A stretch of 64,000 nt of DNA from Acinetobacter sp. GSS19 (lineage in GTDB: Bacteria; Pseudomonadota; Gammaproteobacteria; Pseudomonadales; Moraxellaceae), in assembly GCF_028621895.1 (NCBI RefSeq), contig NZ_CP117520.1:868001-932000 (forward strand), written 5' to 3'. A program made the position numbers and the translations under genes. Numbering within the stretch: position 1 is the first letter of the stretch; every line of letters starts with the position of its first letter. The notes under the pieces were generated by a model. It saw only the letters and a list, made by a program, of their open reading frames with translations, ran no database searches and was not told where the DNA came from. Of this stretch, positions 12,448-22,834 are shown piece by piece.

Positions 12448-12771
12448 TTACTTTTCTAAGTATTGCAATTTATTAGGTTTACCATTCCATTCTTCACGAT
12501 CAGCAGGCTGTTCACCAATCTGTGTGATATTTGGCCATTTCTGTGATAAATCCGCATTCAGTTCGATAAATACTTCTTGGCCTTCTGGTAATTCATCTTC
12601 AGAGAAAATGGCATTTGCTGGGCACTCTGGTTCACAAAGCGCACAGTCGATACATTCATCTGGATTGATTACGAGGAAGTTTGGACCTTCATAGAAACAG
12701 TCTACTGGGCAGACTTCTACGCAGTCTTGGTATTTACATTTAATACAATTTTCAGTGACAACAAAGGTCAT
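12448..12771 (-). CDS. fdxA: Seven-iron ferredoxin FdxA
   Basis: A 107-aa electron carrier. The N-terminal ferredoxin domain has Cys spacing [17 protein letters not shown] and [12 protein letters not shown], which fits one 3Fe-4S and one 4Fe-4S cluster as in Azotobacter-type FdxA. An acidic C-terminal extension follows. The partner is unknown. It lies upstream-adjacent to mutS in the same orientation but has its own terminator. Confidence 0.93.
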   Translation of the reverse strand: MTFVVTENCIKCKYQDCVEVCPVDCFYEGPNFLVINPDECIDCALCEPECPANAIFSEDELPEGQEVFIELNADLSQKWPNITQIGEQPADREEWNGKPNKLQYLEK

Positions 12772-12918
12772 GGCGACAGCTACCTAAAAATATGGTTTTA
12801 ATTAATTGTCTTATTTTAGGCAAAAAAAGCCTCTAGTAACAATTGCTTTTATTGATATTTGTTATATGCCGGGCTACTAAATTTAATAAAAGTTGATCAA
12901 AAGCGTGTATGGCTCCTA

Positions 12919-12950
12919 TAAAAACGGACTTTTCCCCAAAAAAGTCCGTT
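12919..12950 (-). terminator. Terminator of mutS
   Basis: The minus strand has stem ACGGACTTTT / AAAAGTCCGT with a short loop followed by TTTTT, 25 bp after the mutS stop. Confidence 0.8.
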
Positions 12951-12974
12951 CATATTTAGAAGATCAACACCGCT

Positions 12975-15620
12975 TTAATTTTGTTGAGCCAGTAATTCCT
13001 TTAATGCATATAACTCAGCGAGCGCCTGACGCGGACTAAGCTCATCAATGTCCAGATGTTGTAATTTTTCCAGCACAGGAGAAGGTGGGACTACCTCAAT
13101 CAGTTCAGGTTCTGGAACGATTTCAACACGGTGATCTAATGGTGCAAACAGGTCATTTTGTACGGCGGTATGTAAATGTTGCTGTTGCTGCTTTTCCAGA
13201 ATTTTTAAGCGTTTTTGTGCTTCTTTAATCACGCTAGCCGGGATACCCGCAAGTTTGGCCACCTGTAAACCATGACTTTGACTGGCTGGGCCATGCTGGA
13301 CTTTATGTAACAAGATCAGATTGCCATTGAGTTCTTTGGCGGTGACATGGTAGTTGTCGATCCCCGGCTCTTGTGCCAATTCGGTTAATTCAAAATAATG
13401 GGTGGCGAACAGACACAGACACTTCACACGTTTGGCCAGTTCTAAAACGCATGCCCAAGCTAAAGACAGACCATCATAGGTACTGGTTCCACGGCCGACC
13501 TCGTCCATCAAGACTAAGGATTGCGAAGTGGCATGATGTAAAATCTGCGAGGTTTCGGTCATTTCTACCATAAAGGTTGATTTGCCTGTTGACAGGTCAT
13601 CTGCAGAACCAATACGGGTAAAAATCCGATCAATCGGTCCGAGTCGGGCGGATTGTGCCGGAATAAAGCTACCGCAATAGGCTAGTAAGGTAATCAAGGC
13701 CGTTTGTCGCATAAAGGTTGATTTACCGCCCATATTTGGACCTGTAATGATGGCCAGACGGTGATGAAAATCCAGGCTGGTATCATTCGGGGTAAATGCC
13801 GTTTTACTTAAGGCCTCTACGACTGGATGCCGTCCTGCGACAATTTTAATGCCGATTTCTGGGTGAAATTCTGGACGTGCCCAGTTACGCAAACGGGCCT
13901 GATGGGCAAAGTTTGCTAGCAAATCGATTTGGGCAATCGCACTACTCATGATCTGCAAATTGGCAATGTCTTGTCGTAATTCTTCTAGCAACATCTCAAA
14001 CAGCATTTTTTCCCGTGCCAGCGCACGAGATTCGCTGGAGAGGACTTTGTCTTCGAAACTTTTAAGCTCAGGCGTGATATAGCGTTCGGCATTTTTGAGC
14101 GTCTGCCGACGAATATAATGCTGAGGAGCCTGTTCGGCCTGGGCACGGGTGAGTTCAATGTAGTAGCCGCTCACCCGGTTATAGCCAATTTTTAGGGTCG
14201 GAATCCCCGTTGCTTCACGTTCCTGAATTTCCAGATCAATCAGGAATTGTCCGGCATGGTCACGGATCTTGCGCAGTTCATCCAGCTCACTGTCAAAGCC
14301 TTCTGCAATAACATTGCCATCACGCAACAAAACCGGAGGGTGCTCGACAATCGCGGCCATCAATCGTTGATGTAATCCGTTAAAATCGCCTAGTTCTTGG
14401 TCTAGCTGTCGCAATAGCAGTGATTTTTTTTGCTCAATAATGGGTTGCAGAGCATGACGTAAAAATGGAATTTGGGCACAGGCTTGACGTAACTGGACCA
14501 GATCACGGGGACGCGCGCTGCCCAATGCGACACGGCTTAACACCCGCTCAATGTCGCTGATCTCCTTCAGCACCAGACGAAGTGGTGTTTCATGATAGCC
14601 TTTAAGCAGCTGTTCAATGGCATCCAGACGCGCATCTAGCAGTGCAGTATCGCGCATGGGCTGCATTAATGTTCGGCCCAGTAAGCGTGCCCCCATGGCC
14701 GTTTCACAATCATTAATCAGTTGAAACAGTGAAGTCCCATGTTCAAAGAGGGGCTCAATAATTTCCAGATTACGTCGGGTGACCGGATCTAAGGCAATAA
14801 AGTCACTGCTTTGCTCAAGCTGTACAGAGTGGATATGCGGTAAGGCGGTTTTTTGTGTTTCTTTTGCGTAGTGGATGAGCGCGGCTGCAGCAGCTTTGGC
14901 CAGAGGTAAATGATCGATACTAAATCCAGATAAGGTCGATACTGAAAATTGGTCACACAGGGTTTTTTGTGCGTTATTTAGGTTGAAATCGACATTAGGG
15001 CGTTTGGTCAGGGGACACTCGATCTGTTTCTTGATCTGTTCAATAATATTGGGATCGATCAGGTCTTCATCAATCAGAATTTCACTGGGCATCAGACGTG
15101 CCAGTTCAATCAGCAGTTGTTCCGGCTTATATTCCTGTTGTTGAACTTTAAAAATACCCGCACTCAGGTCGAGTAAGGCTATCCCGATCTGGTTTTGTTG
15201 CAGACATAAAGCCACCAGATTGGAGGATTGATGGCTGTTCAGTAAGGCATCATCCGTGAGGGTTCCAGGGGTCAGGATACGCACTACTTGACGTTCAACC
15301 GGGCCTTTACCGGTGACTTCTCCGACCTGTTCACAAATTGCCACTGTTTCACCAGCCTTGACCAAGCGTGCAAGGTAGCCTTCGGCAGAATGATAGGGCA
15401 CGCCTGCCATGGGAATCGGCTCGCCTTGGGTTTTACCGCGATGGGTTAGGGTAATACCGAGCAGTTTGGCCGCTTTGTGGGCGTCGTCAAAGAACAGCTC
15501 ATAAAAATCCCCCATACGATAAAACAGCAACGCATGCTGATGCTGCATTTTGACCTTAAGGTACTGTTGCATCATCGGGGTATGCGAGGAGAGATCAGCC
15601 ATGACGTCTTGCATGCTCAT
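12975..15620 (-). CDS. mutS: DNA mismatch repair protein MutS
   Basis: Mismatch-recognition ATPase. From the ATG at 15620 it is 881 aa; an in-frame extension to 15716 has no family similarity and was rejected. The mismatch-reading Phe-x-Glu is in MGDFYELF near residue 36. The connector, lever and clamp domains follow. The ATPase has Walker [14 protein letters not shown], Walker [17 protein letters not shown] and the ATHYFEL switch near the C terminus. The C-terminal tail ([17 protein letters not shown]) matches the MutS tetramerisation helix. The gene is complete, so mismatch repair should be functional. Confidence 0.98.
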   Translation of the reverse strand: MSMQDVMADLSSHTPMMQQYLKVKMQHQHALLFYRMGDFYELFFDDAHKAAKLLGITLTHRGKTQGEPIPMAGVPYHSAEGYLARLVKAGETVAICEQVGEVTGKGPVERQVVRILTPGTLTDDALLNSHQSSNLVALCLQQNQIGIALLDLSAGIFKVQQQEYKPEQLLIELARLMPSEILIDEDLIDPNIIEQIKKQIECPLTKRPNVDFNLNNAQKTLCDQFSVSTLSGFSIDHLPLAKAAAAALIHYAKETQKTALPHIHSVQLEQSSDFIALDPVTRRNLEIIEPLFEHGTSLFQLINDCETAMGARLLGRTLMQPMRDTALLDARLDAIEQLLKGYHETPLRLVLKEISDIERVLSRVALGSARPRDLVQLRQACAQIPFLRHALQPIIEQKKSLLLRQLDQELGDFNGLHQRLMAAIVEHPPVLLRDGNVIAEGFDSELDELRKIRDHAGQFLIDLEIQEREATGIPTLKIGYNRVSGYYIELTRAQAEQAPQHYIRRQTLKNAERYITPELKSFEDKVLSSESRALAREKMLFEMLLEELRQDIANLQIMSSAIAQIDLLANFAHQARLRNWARPEFHPEIGIKIVAGRHPVVEALSKTAFTPNDTSLDFHHRLAIITGPNMGGKSTFMRQTALITLLAYCGSFIPAQSARLGPIDRIFTRIGSADDLSTGKSTFMVEMTETSQILHHATSQSLVLMDEVGRGTSTYDGLSLAWACVLELAKRVKCLCLFATHYFELTELAQEPGIDNYHVTAKELNGNLILLHKVQHGPASQSHGLQVAKLAGIPASVIKEAQKRLKILEKQQQQHLHTAVQNDLFAPLDHRVEIVPEPELIEVVPPSPVLEKLQHLDIDELSPRQALAELYALKELLAQQN

Positions 15621-16267
15621 GTAGGGGAGGTCCTTCAATTTGAACAATAAAATTACAGGGAAATAGAGGTCTGTTTTGCCAACAGGATGATTGCAGAATT
15701 GAACCGTGGTGCACAAGAGAACAGGGCATTCTTGTTATCAACAGGCAGCGTTCACCTGAAGCGCAATCACGGCTCAAGTCTAGCAAATTTAATAACTTGA
15801 TCCAAAATATATTACCAGTAGCATCAAGTTGAAATATGGGATTCTTGCTGAAAGAAGAGGCAGCGGGTGCCCATATTTTTACAGTGATTTAAGTTGGTTT
15901 GGGAGGTTGTTCATCTATTTAAAACCAGAAAAAGTAGCGAAATAAAAATGTTCTGGCAATTGAGGTGTTTTTACCCTTCCTTTTAATTGAATTTTTTAAG
16001 ACCATATTTATGACAAAAATGCGGTAACAAGGAGTGAACCATAAAAACTTTTGGAAAGCATCTGTATTTTTATATCGTTGATTCTCCTCGCACATCTCCC
16101 TCTCAGTTTTATCGTGTTACTTAAAAACATCGTTATTTACATTTGTACATAAAAACATCAAGCAGCTGTAATAGGGCTTTAACATAGAAAAGGTTAATTT
16201 GTGTGCAGATTCTGAGGAATCTTTGTGGATCCACTCAACCATTTTTCGAGTTGCTAAAGGTAAAGAT
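15621..16267. other. 647-bp divergent intergenic region between mutS and phaB
   Basis: AT-rich region with no credible ORF. It must hold the mutS and phaB promoters; no confident -35/-10 pair or repeat could be assigned by eye. Confidence 0.5.
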
Positions 16268-17014
16268 ATGTCCGAAAGAAAAGTCGCATTTGTGACAGGG
16301 GCACTAGGTGGTATTGGTAGTGAAATTTGTCGTCAGCTGGTAAAAGCAGATTATAAAATTATTGCAACGGTTGTTCCACGTGAGGAAGACCGTGAAAAGC
16401 AATGGCTAGAAAGTGAAGGATTTCAGCCAGAAGATGTACGTTTTGTCTTAACCGATCTGACCAACCATGCTGATGCAACGACAGCGATTCAGGAAGCAAT
16501 TGAAGCTGAAGGTCGTGTAGATGTTTTGGTGAATAATGCAGGGATCACACGTGACGCGACATTCAAAAAAATGTCATTTGATCAGTGGTCACAGGTACTC
16601 GATACCAATTTAAAAACCCTGTTTACCGTGACCCATCCAGTCTTTAATAAAATGCTTGAGCAAAAGCAGGGACGGATTGTCAATATTAGCTCGGTGAATG
16701 GTCTAAAAGGACAGTTTGGTCAAGCCAACTATTCAGCTGCGAAAGCAGGCATGATTGGGTTTACTAAAGCGCTGGCCCAAGAAGGCGCACGCTCGAATAT
16801 ATGCGTGAATGTGGTGGCACCTGGTTACACCGCGACACCAATGGTGACTGCGATGCGCGAAGAAGTAGTCAAAAGTATTGAAGACCAGATTCCGTTAAAC
16901 CGTCTAGCTCAGCCTGAAGAAATTGCAGCAGCCGTCATGTATCTGGTGGGCGAATATGGCACCTATATTACCGGTGAGACCTTGTCGATCAATGGTGGTC
17001 TATACATGCAGTAA
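16268..17014 (+). CDS. phaB: Acetoacetyl-CoA reductase PhaB
   Basis: NADPH-dependent SDR reducing acetoacetyl-CoA to (R)-3-hydroxybutyryl-CoA, the monomer for polyhydroxybutyrate. The start at 16268 has AAAGG 7 bp upstream; from it the protein is 248 aa. The nucleotide site is TGALGGIGSEI near residue 11, NNAG is near 87, and the catalytic Ser, Tyr, Lys are in NISSVNG and YSAAKAG. The end GETLSINGGLYMQ is typical of PhaB. It is the first gene of phaB-phaP-phaC-phaA, the order described for Acinetobacter. Confidence 0.96.
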   Translation: MSERKVAFVTGALGGIGSEICRQLVKADYKIIATVVPREEDREKQWLESEGFQPEDVRFVLTDLTNHADATTAIQEAIEAEGRVDVLVNNAGITRDATFKKMSFDQWSQVLDTNLKTLFTVTHPVFNKMLEQKQGRIVNISSVNGLKGQFGQANYSAAKAGMIGFTKALAQEGARSNICVNVVAPGYTATPMVTAMREEVVKSIEDQIPLNRLAQPEEIAAAVMYLVGEYGTYITGETLSINGGLYMQ

Positions 17015-17096
17015 GCTTTATGCTGATGGCATTTGTTTTTTGACATTTTGAACAATAACTAAATTTTAAGCACTATAAATCCATGGAGTAGTACCA

Positions 17097-17441
17097 ATGC
17101 TATACGGCGATATCTTTTCAAACATGAATGCTCAATACAAAAATATGTTTGAACCTTATGCAAAATTTAACAGTCTTGTGGCAAAAAACTTTGCAGACCT
17201 GACCAATTTACAGCTCAACGCGGCGCGTCATTATGCTGACATCACCTTGTCACAAGTGTTTGCCAACAGCGAAGTGAGAGATATGCAAAGCATGATCAAC
17301 TGTGGCACCAAACAGTTGGAAACCATGACTAAACTCAGCCAGCAAATGATTGAGGACGGACAAAAGCTGGCAAGCTTGGCGACTGAATTTAAAGCCGAGT
17401 TTGACAAATTGGTGAGCGAATCAATGCCGAACAATAAATAA
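17097..17441 (+). CDS. phaP: Phasin PhaP, PHA granule-associated protein
   Basis: A 114-aa amphipathic helical protein that coats polyhydroxyalkanoate granules. It has the phasin-like pattern of Ala, Leu, Gln and Lys/Glu repeats (NSLVAKNFADLTNLQLNAAR), with no signal peptide. GGAG at 17084-17087 lies upstream of the ATG. A hairpin with a short T run sits between it and phaC and may let phaP be made in excess of the synthase. Confidence 0.88.
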   Translation: MLYGDIFSNMNAQYKNMFEPYAKFNSLVAKNFADLTNLQLNAARHYADITLSQVFANSEVRDMQSMINCGTKQLETMTKLSQQMIEDGQKLASLATEFKAEFDKLVSESMPNNK

Positions 17442-17478
17442 TGGTTTGCAATCCAGATGAAGATTGAAGACTAGTATG

Positions 17479-17506
17479 CGGGGAAGTGGAAATCACTTCC
17501 CCGTTT
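17479..17506 (+). terminator. Hairpin between phaP and phaC (attenuator-like)
   Basis: A perfect 10-bp GC-rich stem (CGGGGAAGTG / CACTTCCCCG) with a 5-nt loop is followed by only TTT. It could be a partial terminator or a 3' stabiliser of phaBP mRNA. Confidence 0.6.
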
Positions 17507-17560
17507 GCTATCCCATTCCTGATAAAGCATGAGGAATGACCCAGTAGACGGAGTGGCGCA

Positions 17561-19330
17561 ATGCAACAGAACATTTTTCAGTTTAACCAGAACGTCCAAC
17601 GTTTTTTTGATGTACATGAGGAAATCTGGAAGAAAGTACAAGAACTTTATTATGGTGATAATCCACTCAATGAAGCATTGAGTAAAGTCAATAATGAAGA
17701 CATGACGCTGTTCTTTCAGGCATTAACCAAAAACCCGGCTCGCTTGATCGAGATGCAGAGCAAATGGTGGATTGGCCAGATGCAGATCTATCAAAATATC
17801 ATGTTGCGTAATGTCAACAAGGATATCCAGCCTTTGGTCACCCCCGAGCAGGGGGATCGCCGGTTCAAAGATTCACTGTGGCAGGAGCCGAATTATGATC
17901 TTTTGACCCAGTCCTATCTGCATTTCAGCAAATTGGTGCAAGAGATGCTGGATGAGGTGGAAGGCATTCCGGATAAAGTGCGTCACCGAATCCACTTTTT
18001 TACCCGTCAAATGGTCAATGCCTTTTCTCCGGGGAATTTTTTGTGGACCAATCCTGAAGTGATTCATCAGACCGTACAGGAACATGGACAGAATCTGGTA
18101 CGTGGCATGGAAATTTTCCATGATGATGTCATGAACAGCAGCAAATATCTGTCTGTACGTATGGTCAATAATGACTCGTTCCGTTTAGGGAAAGATCTGG
18201 CTTATACGCCGGGTGCAGTCATTTTTGAAAATCCGGTCTTCCAACTGTTGCAATATGAAGCGACAAGCGAAACGGTTTACCAGACACCGATCCTGTTGGT
18301 TCCGCCTTTTATCAACAAATACTATATTCTGGATTTGCGTGAGCAGAATTCTTTTGTGAATTGGTTGCGTCAGCAAGGGCATACCGTATTTTTGATGTCC
18401 TGGCGGAATCCGGGGGCTGAACAAAAGGAAATGCGCTTTGATGACCTGATTACCTCGGGTACGGTTGAAGCGATGCGGGTCATTGAGGAAATGACTGGAG
18501 AAAAAGAAGTCAATGCGATTGGTTATTGTATTGGTGGGACGGTTCTCGCAGCGACGCAGGCCTACTATGTTGCGAAACGCCTGAAGAATCACGTCAAAAG
18601 TGCGACCTATCTCGCGACTTTATTGGACTTTGATAATCCAGGCAGTTTGGGTGCATTTATTAATGAACCGGTCATTCAAGGGATTGAAACTCTGAATCAG
18701 CAGGTGGGCTATTTTGATGGCCGCATGTTGGCAGTAACGTTTAGCCTGTTGCGTGAAAATACCCTGTACTGGAACTATTACATTGAAAACTATTTAAAGG
18801 GCAAGCATCCCTCTGACTTTGATATTTTGTACTGGAACAGTGATGGCACCAATATTGCCGGACATGTCCATAATTTCCTGGTGCGTAATCTTTATCTAAA
18901 TAATGAACTGATTCAGCCGAATAAGATCAAGGTCAATGGCGTAGGTCTGAACCTGTCAAAAGTAAAGACACCAAACTTTTTTATCTCGACTCAGGAAGAC
19001 CATATTGCACTCTGGGATGCCTGCTTTAAAGGGTCAACCTATCTTGGGGGCGAAAGTACTTTGGTGTTAGGTGAATCTGGCCATGTAGCAGGGATCGTCA
19101 ATCCACCCAGCCGGAATAAATATGGTTGTTATACCAATCAAGCAGCTTATGAAAATCCTAAGCAGTGGCTCGCAGATGCGCAATTCCATCCCGAATCCTG
19201 GTGGTTACGCTGGCAGGAGTGGCTTGCCCCTTATACCGGTGAGCAAGTGCCGGCTCGCAGCTTAGGCAGTGTTGCCTATCCTGTCAAGGAAGCTGCACCA
19301 GGCAGTTATGTACAGGCCAGTCTATTTTAA
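17561..19330 (+). CDS. phaC: Class I polyhydroxyalkanoate synthase PhaC
   Basis: Polymerises (R)-3-hydroxyacyl-CoA at the granule surface. The 589-aa protein has the N-terminal PhaC_N region and an alpha/beta-hydrolase core. The lipase-like box GYCIGGT carries the nucleophilic Cys near residue 325. The catalytic Asp is in EDHIALWD and the His in GESGHVAGIVNPP. The Trp-rich end (PESWWLRWQEWL) is typical of class I synthases. It lies downstream of phaP and upstream of phaA. Confidence 0.96.
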   Translation: MQQNIFQFNQNVQRFFDVHEEIWKKVQELYYGDNPLNEALSKVNNEDMTLFFQALTKNPARLIEMQSKWWIGQMQIYQNIMLRNVNKDIQPLVTPEQGDRRFKDSLWQEPNYDLLTQSYLHFSKLVQEMLDEVEGIPDKVRHRIHFFTRQMVNAFSPGNFLWTNPEVIHQTVQEHGQNLVRGMEIFHDDVMNSSKYLSVRMVNNDSFRLGKDLAYTPGAVIFENPVFQLLQYEATSETVYQTPILLVPPFINKYYILDLREQNSFVNWLRQQGHTVFLMSWRNPGAEQKEMRFDDLITSGTVEAMRVIEEMTGEKEVNAIGYCIGGTVLAATQAYYVAKRLKNHVKSATYLATLLDFDNPGSLGAFINEPVIQGIETLNQQVGYFDGRMLAVTFSLLRENTLYWNYYIENYLKGKHPSDFDILYWNSDGTNIAGHVHNFLVRNLYLNNELIQPNKIKVNGVGLNLSKVKTPNFFISTQEDHIALWDACFKGSTYLGGESTLVLGESGHVAGIVNPPSRNKYGCYTNQAAYENPKQWLADAQFHPESWWLRWQEWLAPYTGEQVPARSLGSVAYPVKEAAPGSYVQASLF

Positions 19331-19411
19331 TATTTGGGCATTATCAGTGCCGGCCTATAGTATAAGTGCAGGCACTTCAAGCAATAGATAAATGAAAAGA
19401 TAGGACATAAA

Positions 19412-20590
19412 ATGAAAGAAGTTGTGATTGTTGCTGCAAAACGTACTGCGATTGGAAGTTTTTTGGGGGGTCTTGCTAGTGTTAGCGCACCTCAATTGGG
19501 ACAGGTTGTGATTCGTGCTGTCCTCGAAGATGCTGGCATCAAACCGGAACAGGTGGATCAGGTGATCATGGGGAATGTACTCACTGCAGGTGTAGGTCAA
19601 AACCCAGCACGTCAGGCAGCTATTGCGGCCGGTATCCCAGTTTCGGTGCCGGCTTCAACCTTGAACGTGGTTTGCGGTTCAGGATTGCGTGCTGTACATC
19701 TGGCGGCACAGGCGATTGTAAGCGGAGAAGCGGATATTGTGGTGGCGGGTGGCCAAGAGTCGATGTCACAAAGTGCCCATATTATCCAGATGCGTAATGG
19801 CCAAAAAATGGGCAATGCACAGCTGATAGACAGTATGGTCTATGATGGTTTGACTGATGTGTATAACCAGTACCATATGGGCATTACCGCGGAAAATATT
19901 GTAGAAAAACTGTCGATTAGCCGTGAAGATCAGGATGCCTTGGCACTTGCTTCACAGCAACGTGCTGCCAAAGCGCAGGCTGAAGGCAAATTTGATGCGG
20001 AAATTGTACCGGTTCAGATTCCGCAACGTAAAGGTGATCCGCTGAGTTTCGAGCGTGATGAATATATCAAAGCGGACAGCAACGAGCAGAGTCTGGCCAA
20101 ACTACGTCCGGCCTTTAAGAAGGATGGGACAGTGACTGCAGGAAACGCTTCGGGCATTAATGATGGAGCAGCCGCAGTCTTGGTGATGAGTGCTGATAAA
20201 GCCGCCGAACTGGGCCTAACGCCATTAGCCAAAATTAAATCTTATGCCATGTCGGGTATTGAACCGGAAGTGATGGGGCTAGGACCGGTTAATGCGGTAC
20301 GAAAAACACTGGAAAAAGCAAGTTGGTCACTGCAAGAAGTGGATCTGGTTGAAGCGAATGAGGCCTTTGCTGCACAAGCCTTAGGGGTATCGAAAGAATT
20401 AGGCCTGGATATGGATAAGGTTAATGTGAACGGTGGCGCGATTGCATTGGGCCATCCAATTGGAGCATCCGGCTGTCGTATTCTGGTGACGTTGTTACAC
20501 GAAATGCAACGCCGTTCAGCGAAAAAAGGTTTGGCAACATTATGTATCGGTGGCGGGATGGGGGTGGCTTTAGCGGTTGAGCGCGTTTAA
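19412..20590 (+). CDS. phaA: Acetyl-CoA acetyltransferase (beta-ketothiolase) PhaA
   Basis: Condenses two acetyl-CoA to acetoacetyl-CoA, the first step of PHB synthesis. The 392-aa thiolase has the acylated Cys in [12 protein letters not shown] near residue 88, with [10 protein letters not shown] and the second Cys in [12 protein letters not shown] near the C terminus. GATAGGA precedes the ATG by 9-10 bp. It is the last gene of the pha operon and ends at a strong terminator. Confidence 0.96.
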   Translation: MKEVVIVAAKRTAIGSFLGGLASVSAPQLGQVVIRAVLEDAGIKPEQVDQVIMGNVLTAGVGQNPARQAAIAAGIPVSVPASTLNVVCGSGLRAVHLAAQAIVSGEADIVVAGGQESMSQSAHIIQMRNGQKMGNAQLIDSMVYDGLTDVYNQYHMGITAENIVEKLSISREDQDALALASQQRAAKAQAEGKFDAEIVPVQIPQRKGDPLSFERDEYIKADSNEQSLAKLRPAFKKDGTVTAGNASGINDGAAAVLVMSADKAAELGLTPLAKIKSYAMSGIEPEVMGLGPVNAVRKTLEKASWSLQEVDLVEANEAFAAQALGVSKELGLDMDKVNVNGGAIALGHPIGASGCRILVTLLHEMQRRSAKKGLATLCIGGGMGVALAVERV

Positions 20591-20614
20591 GCCGAGTTCC
20601 TCACCCAACAGAGT

Positions 20615-20642
20615 AAAAAGAATCCTTCGGGATTCTTTTTTA
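20615..20642 (+). terminator. Terminator of the pha operon
   Basis: AAAAAGAATCC / GGATTCTTTTT stem with a TTCG-containing loop and T run, 25 bp after the phaA stop. Confidence 0.9.
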
Positions 20643-20702
20643 TCGGAGATTCATAACATACATCAAAACTGAAGAGATCTTTTAATCCTTTCCTTAAGAG
20701 GG

Positions 20703-22709
20703 TTAGGGATGATACAAACCTAGTTCCGTTAAATGCTGGCGTAAAATTCGTCGTAGCTCTAAGACAGCATCAGGTGTCATCTGAATGGAATGTCCACCTT
20801 TAAAAATCTTTTCTGAACGTGCACCCGGCAAATGGGCACTTTGATAACTGACAATACCATCGCTCATTTGTGTTTTCTGTTCAGTATCCGTCTGATTGCC
20901 CAAAATTGAATGATAAATCAGCCCCTGACGTGGCATCACATCTTGCGTCAGGGCAATAAAACGCGATTGATGGCTGAGGTCACTGGGGCCATTCTGAATT
21001 AGCCCCCGATCCATCTGTTGTAACAGAGATTTCATATTGGGGTCTTGCGCTTGGATGGCTTCGCTCAGGCTGGAAACAAAGACACCCGGAAGGCGGATGA
21101 TTTTTCGTGCTGCGCGGGTGAACCAGCGTTCAGCATACTCGGTTCCGCGGTGTGGCGTAGCCAGAAAAATTGCACGATTGAATTGATCAATTGAACGGAT
21201 TTGTAAACGTTCGTTCAGCATCGGGTCATTTTTCAGAGCGCTTTGCTGTCTTGCATTCATGGCGTGTAGCGCATCTCGGGAAAGATCAGCATTACTGACT
21301 AATAAACGGCTGATAATTCCGCCCATACTATGCCCAATCAAAACGGCATCCTGTTTGGCCGGTGCTTGTGCATTGAGCTGGCCAAAGGCATGTTTCAATA
21401 AGGCATAAATTTGCAAACGACTTTCGATCATGGGCATATTGGTGGAATAAAAAACCTGCCAGACCTGATAATGTTCACGTAATACCTGATCACCCATGAT
21501 GTCATTGGTCAGTGCAATCCAGGCTTCCGGGCTACTCGCCATCCCATGTATCAGTACAATGACTTTTTTTTGCGGGTTATACGGCTCCAGCATATATAAA
21601 TGGGGCATCGCCAGATTTTTTTCTCGGTCAATCAGGGAGAGATAGGCTGCAATGCCAAGATTATTTTGTGCTAGCCACAGTCCATAGGGTGCAGAAAAAT
21701 TGGCTGCCAGAGGATACTGTTTATTGCCCACCCTAATTTTGTCGACCCGGTAGGGGTCATAAAGCTGAATCTGTATTTCCGGCTGATTCAGAATATCCTC
21801 GACACTCTGTAGCGATTTGGGTTGCATGGCAATTGTAGCTGCCAAGTAACGTGCCTGATGAATATTGGGATGCTGGTCATTGCGATAGGAAAAATTGAGC
21901 GGATCCAAAATATAGCGGTCATTGACCGGTTGCTGATCTTTGGCCAGAACCACTACGAATTCAGAACCGAAGCCATCACGGCGGTTGATGGAACGTAATC
22001 CGGAAAAGTTAAGATTATAACTCGACAGTAACTGTTCTACTTGCAGATGAGCTAGTTGCGGGAAGTGTGAAAAATCGATGTTATAGATGCTTTTACCGAC
22101 CTTGATTTGGGACTCGACTTTGCCACTTTGATGGCGGCTGGCATAGGTCATGATCAGTTTGGCGACCGCCTGATTATAAAAATCACGGATCTGAACCTGA
22201 CGGTTGTCAAAAATGCGTTCTTGTGGCTGACGTTTGGTTTTAAACAGATAGGCATAACTGTAACGAATACTTTTGTCCAGTAAATCCAGTTGCTGATCCA
22301 GACACTGTTCATGCTGTTGTTGTTGATTGTGCTGTTGCGGATTTTTAGCTTGCTGTTCAGTTGGGCTGTATTGGCAAGCGGTGGAGTCACCAAGCTGCAT
22401 GGCACGCGCCAGATAAATTTCACTACTGGTCGAGAGGAGCTGTTCATCCTGGATTTGTGGAATCTGTTGGAGCTCGGCAACGCAATGAACCGCCTGCTCG
22501 ATACAGGCTTTGGCTTCTCGACCCGTCATGGACAGTACATTCAGGCTGGCTTCACTCAGTTTATTGCGTGTCAGAATGCTGTCACGCTCATTGGCAATCG
22601 TGACATTCAGCGCTTGCTGTTTGACACTCACCACCTGACAGCCGCTTATCCATAGCAAACTGAGACCCATCGACACAGCAATTATTTTTTTTGTTATGAG
22701 CGTTGGCAT
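20703..22709 (-). CDS. Large alpha/beta-hydrolase lipoprotein (predicted esterase/lipase)
   Basis: A 668-aa protein with a lipoprotein signal (LLWISGC, Cys24). About the first 370 residues have no domain I recognise and include a Gln-rich stretch. The C-terminal part has an alpha/beta-hydrolase fold: oxyanion segment VIVLIHGMASSPEAW, nucleophile elbow GHSMGGIISR near residue 455, and ATPHRGTEYAERW as in PGAP1/esterase-like families. A His near the C terminus (KGGHSIQMTPDAV) could complete the triad. It is predicted to act at the cell envelope; substrate unknown. Not in an obvious operon. Confidence 0.75.
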   Translation of the reverse strand: MPTLITKKIIAVSMGLSLLWISGCQVVSVKQQALNVTIANERDSILTRNKLSEASLNVLSMTGREAKACIEQAVHCVAELQQIPQIQDEQLLSTSSEIYLARAMQLGDSTACQYSPTEQQAKNPQQHNQQQQHEQCLDQQLDLLDKSIRYSYAYLFKTKRQPQERIFDNRQVQIRDFYNQAVAKLIMTYASRHQSGKVESQIKVGKSIYNIDFSHFPQLAHLQVEQLLSSYNLNFSGLRSINRRDGFGSEFVVVLAKDQQPVNDRYILDPLNFSYRNDQHPNIHQARYLAATIAMQPKSLQSVEDILNQPEIQIQLYDPYRVDKIRVGNKQYPLAANFSAPYGLWLAQNNLGIAAYLSLIDREKNLAMPHLYMLEPYNPQKKVIVLIHGMASSPEAWIALTNDIMGDQVLREHYQVWQVFYSTNMPMIESRLQIYALLKHAFGQLNAQAPAKQDAVLIGHSMGGIISRLLVSNADLSRDALHAMNARQQSALKNDPMLNERLQIRSIDQFNRAIFLATPHRGTEYAERWFTRAARKIIRLPGVFVSSLSEAIQAQDPNMKSLLQQMDRGLIQNGPSDLSHQSRFIALTQDVMPRQGLIYHSILGNQTDTEQKTQMSDGIVSYQSAHLPGARSEKIFKGGHSIQMTPDAVLELRRILRQHLTELGLYHP

Positions 22710-22777
22710 AGTTCAACAAAGTAGAACAGATGCAGTCATCATACGTGAAGGCAGAATTTTTGTAATGTATTACGTAT

Positions 22778-22809
22778 AAAAAATAGGCTGAACAGGCAGC
22801 CTATTTTTT
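22778..22809. terminator. Bidirectional terminator
   Basis: AAAAAATAGGCTG / CAGCCTATTTTTT forms a 13-bp stem with a 6-nt loop. It lies 25 bp after the stop of the TPR-like lipoprotein gene (minus strand). Confidence 0.85.
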
Positions 22810-22834
22810 AGCATTTTTGTAATACCAACCTTAT

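Noticed and set aside
15621..15716. N-terminal extension of MutS by 32 residues
   Set aside because: The extension has no similarity to MutS; the ATG at 15620 gives the usual N terminus.
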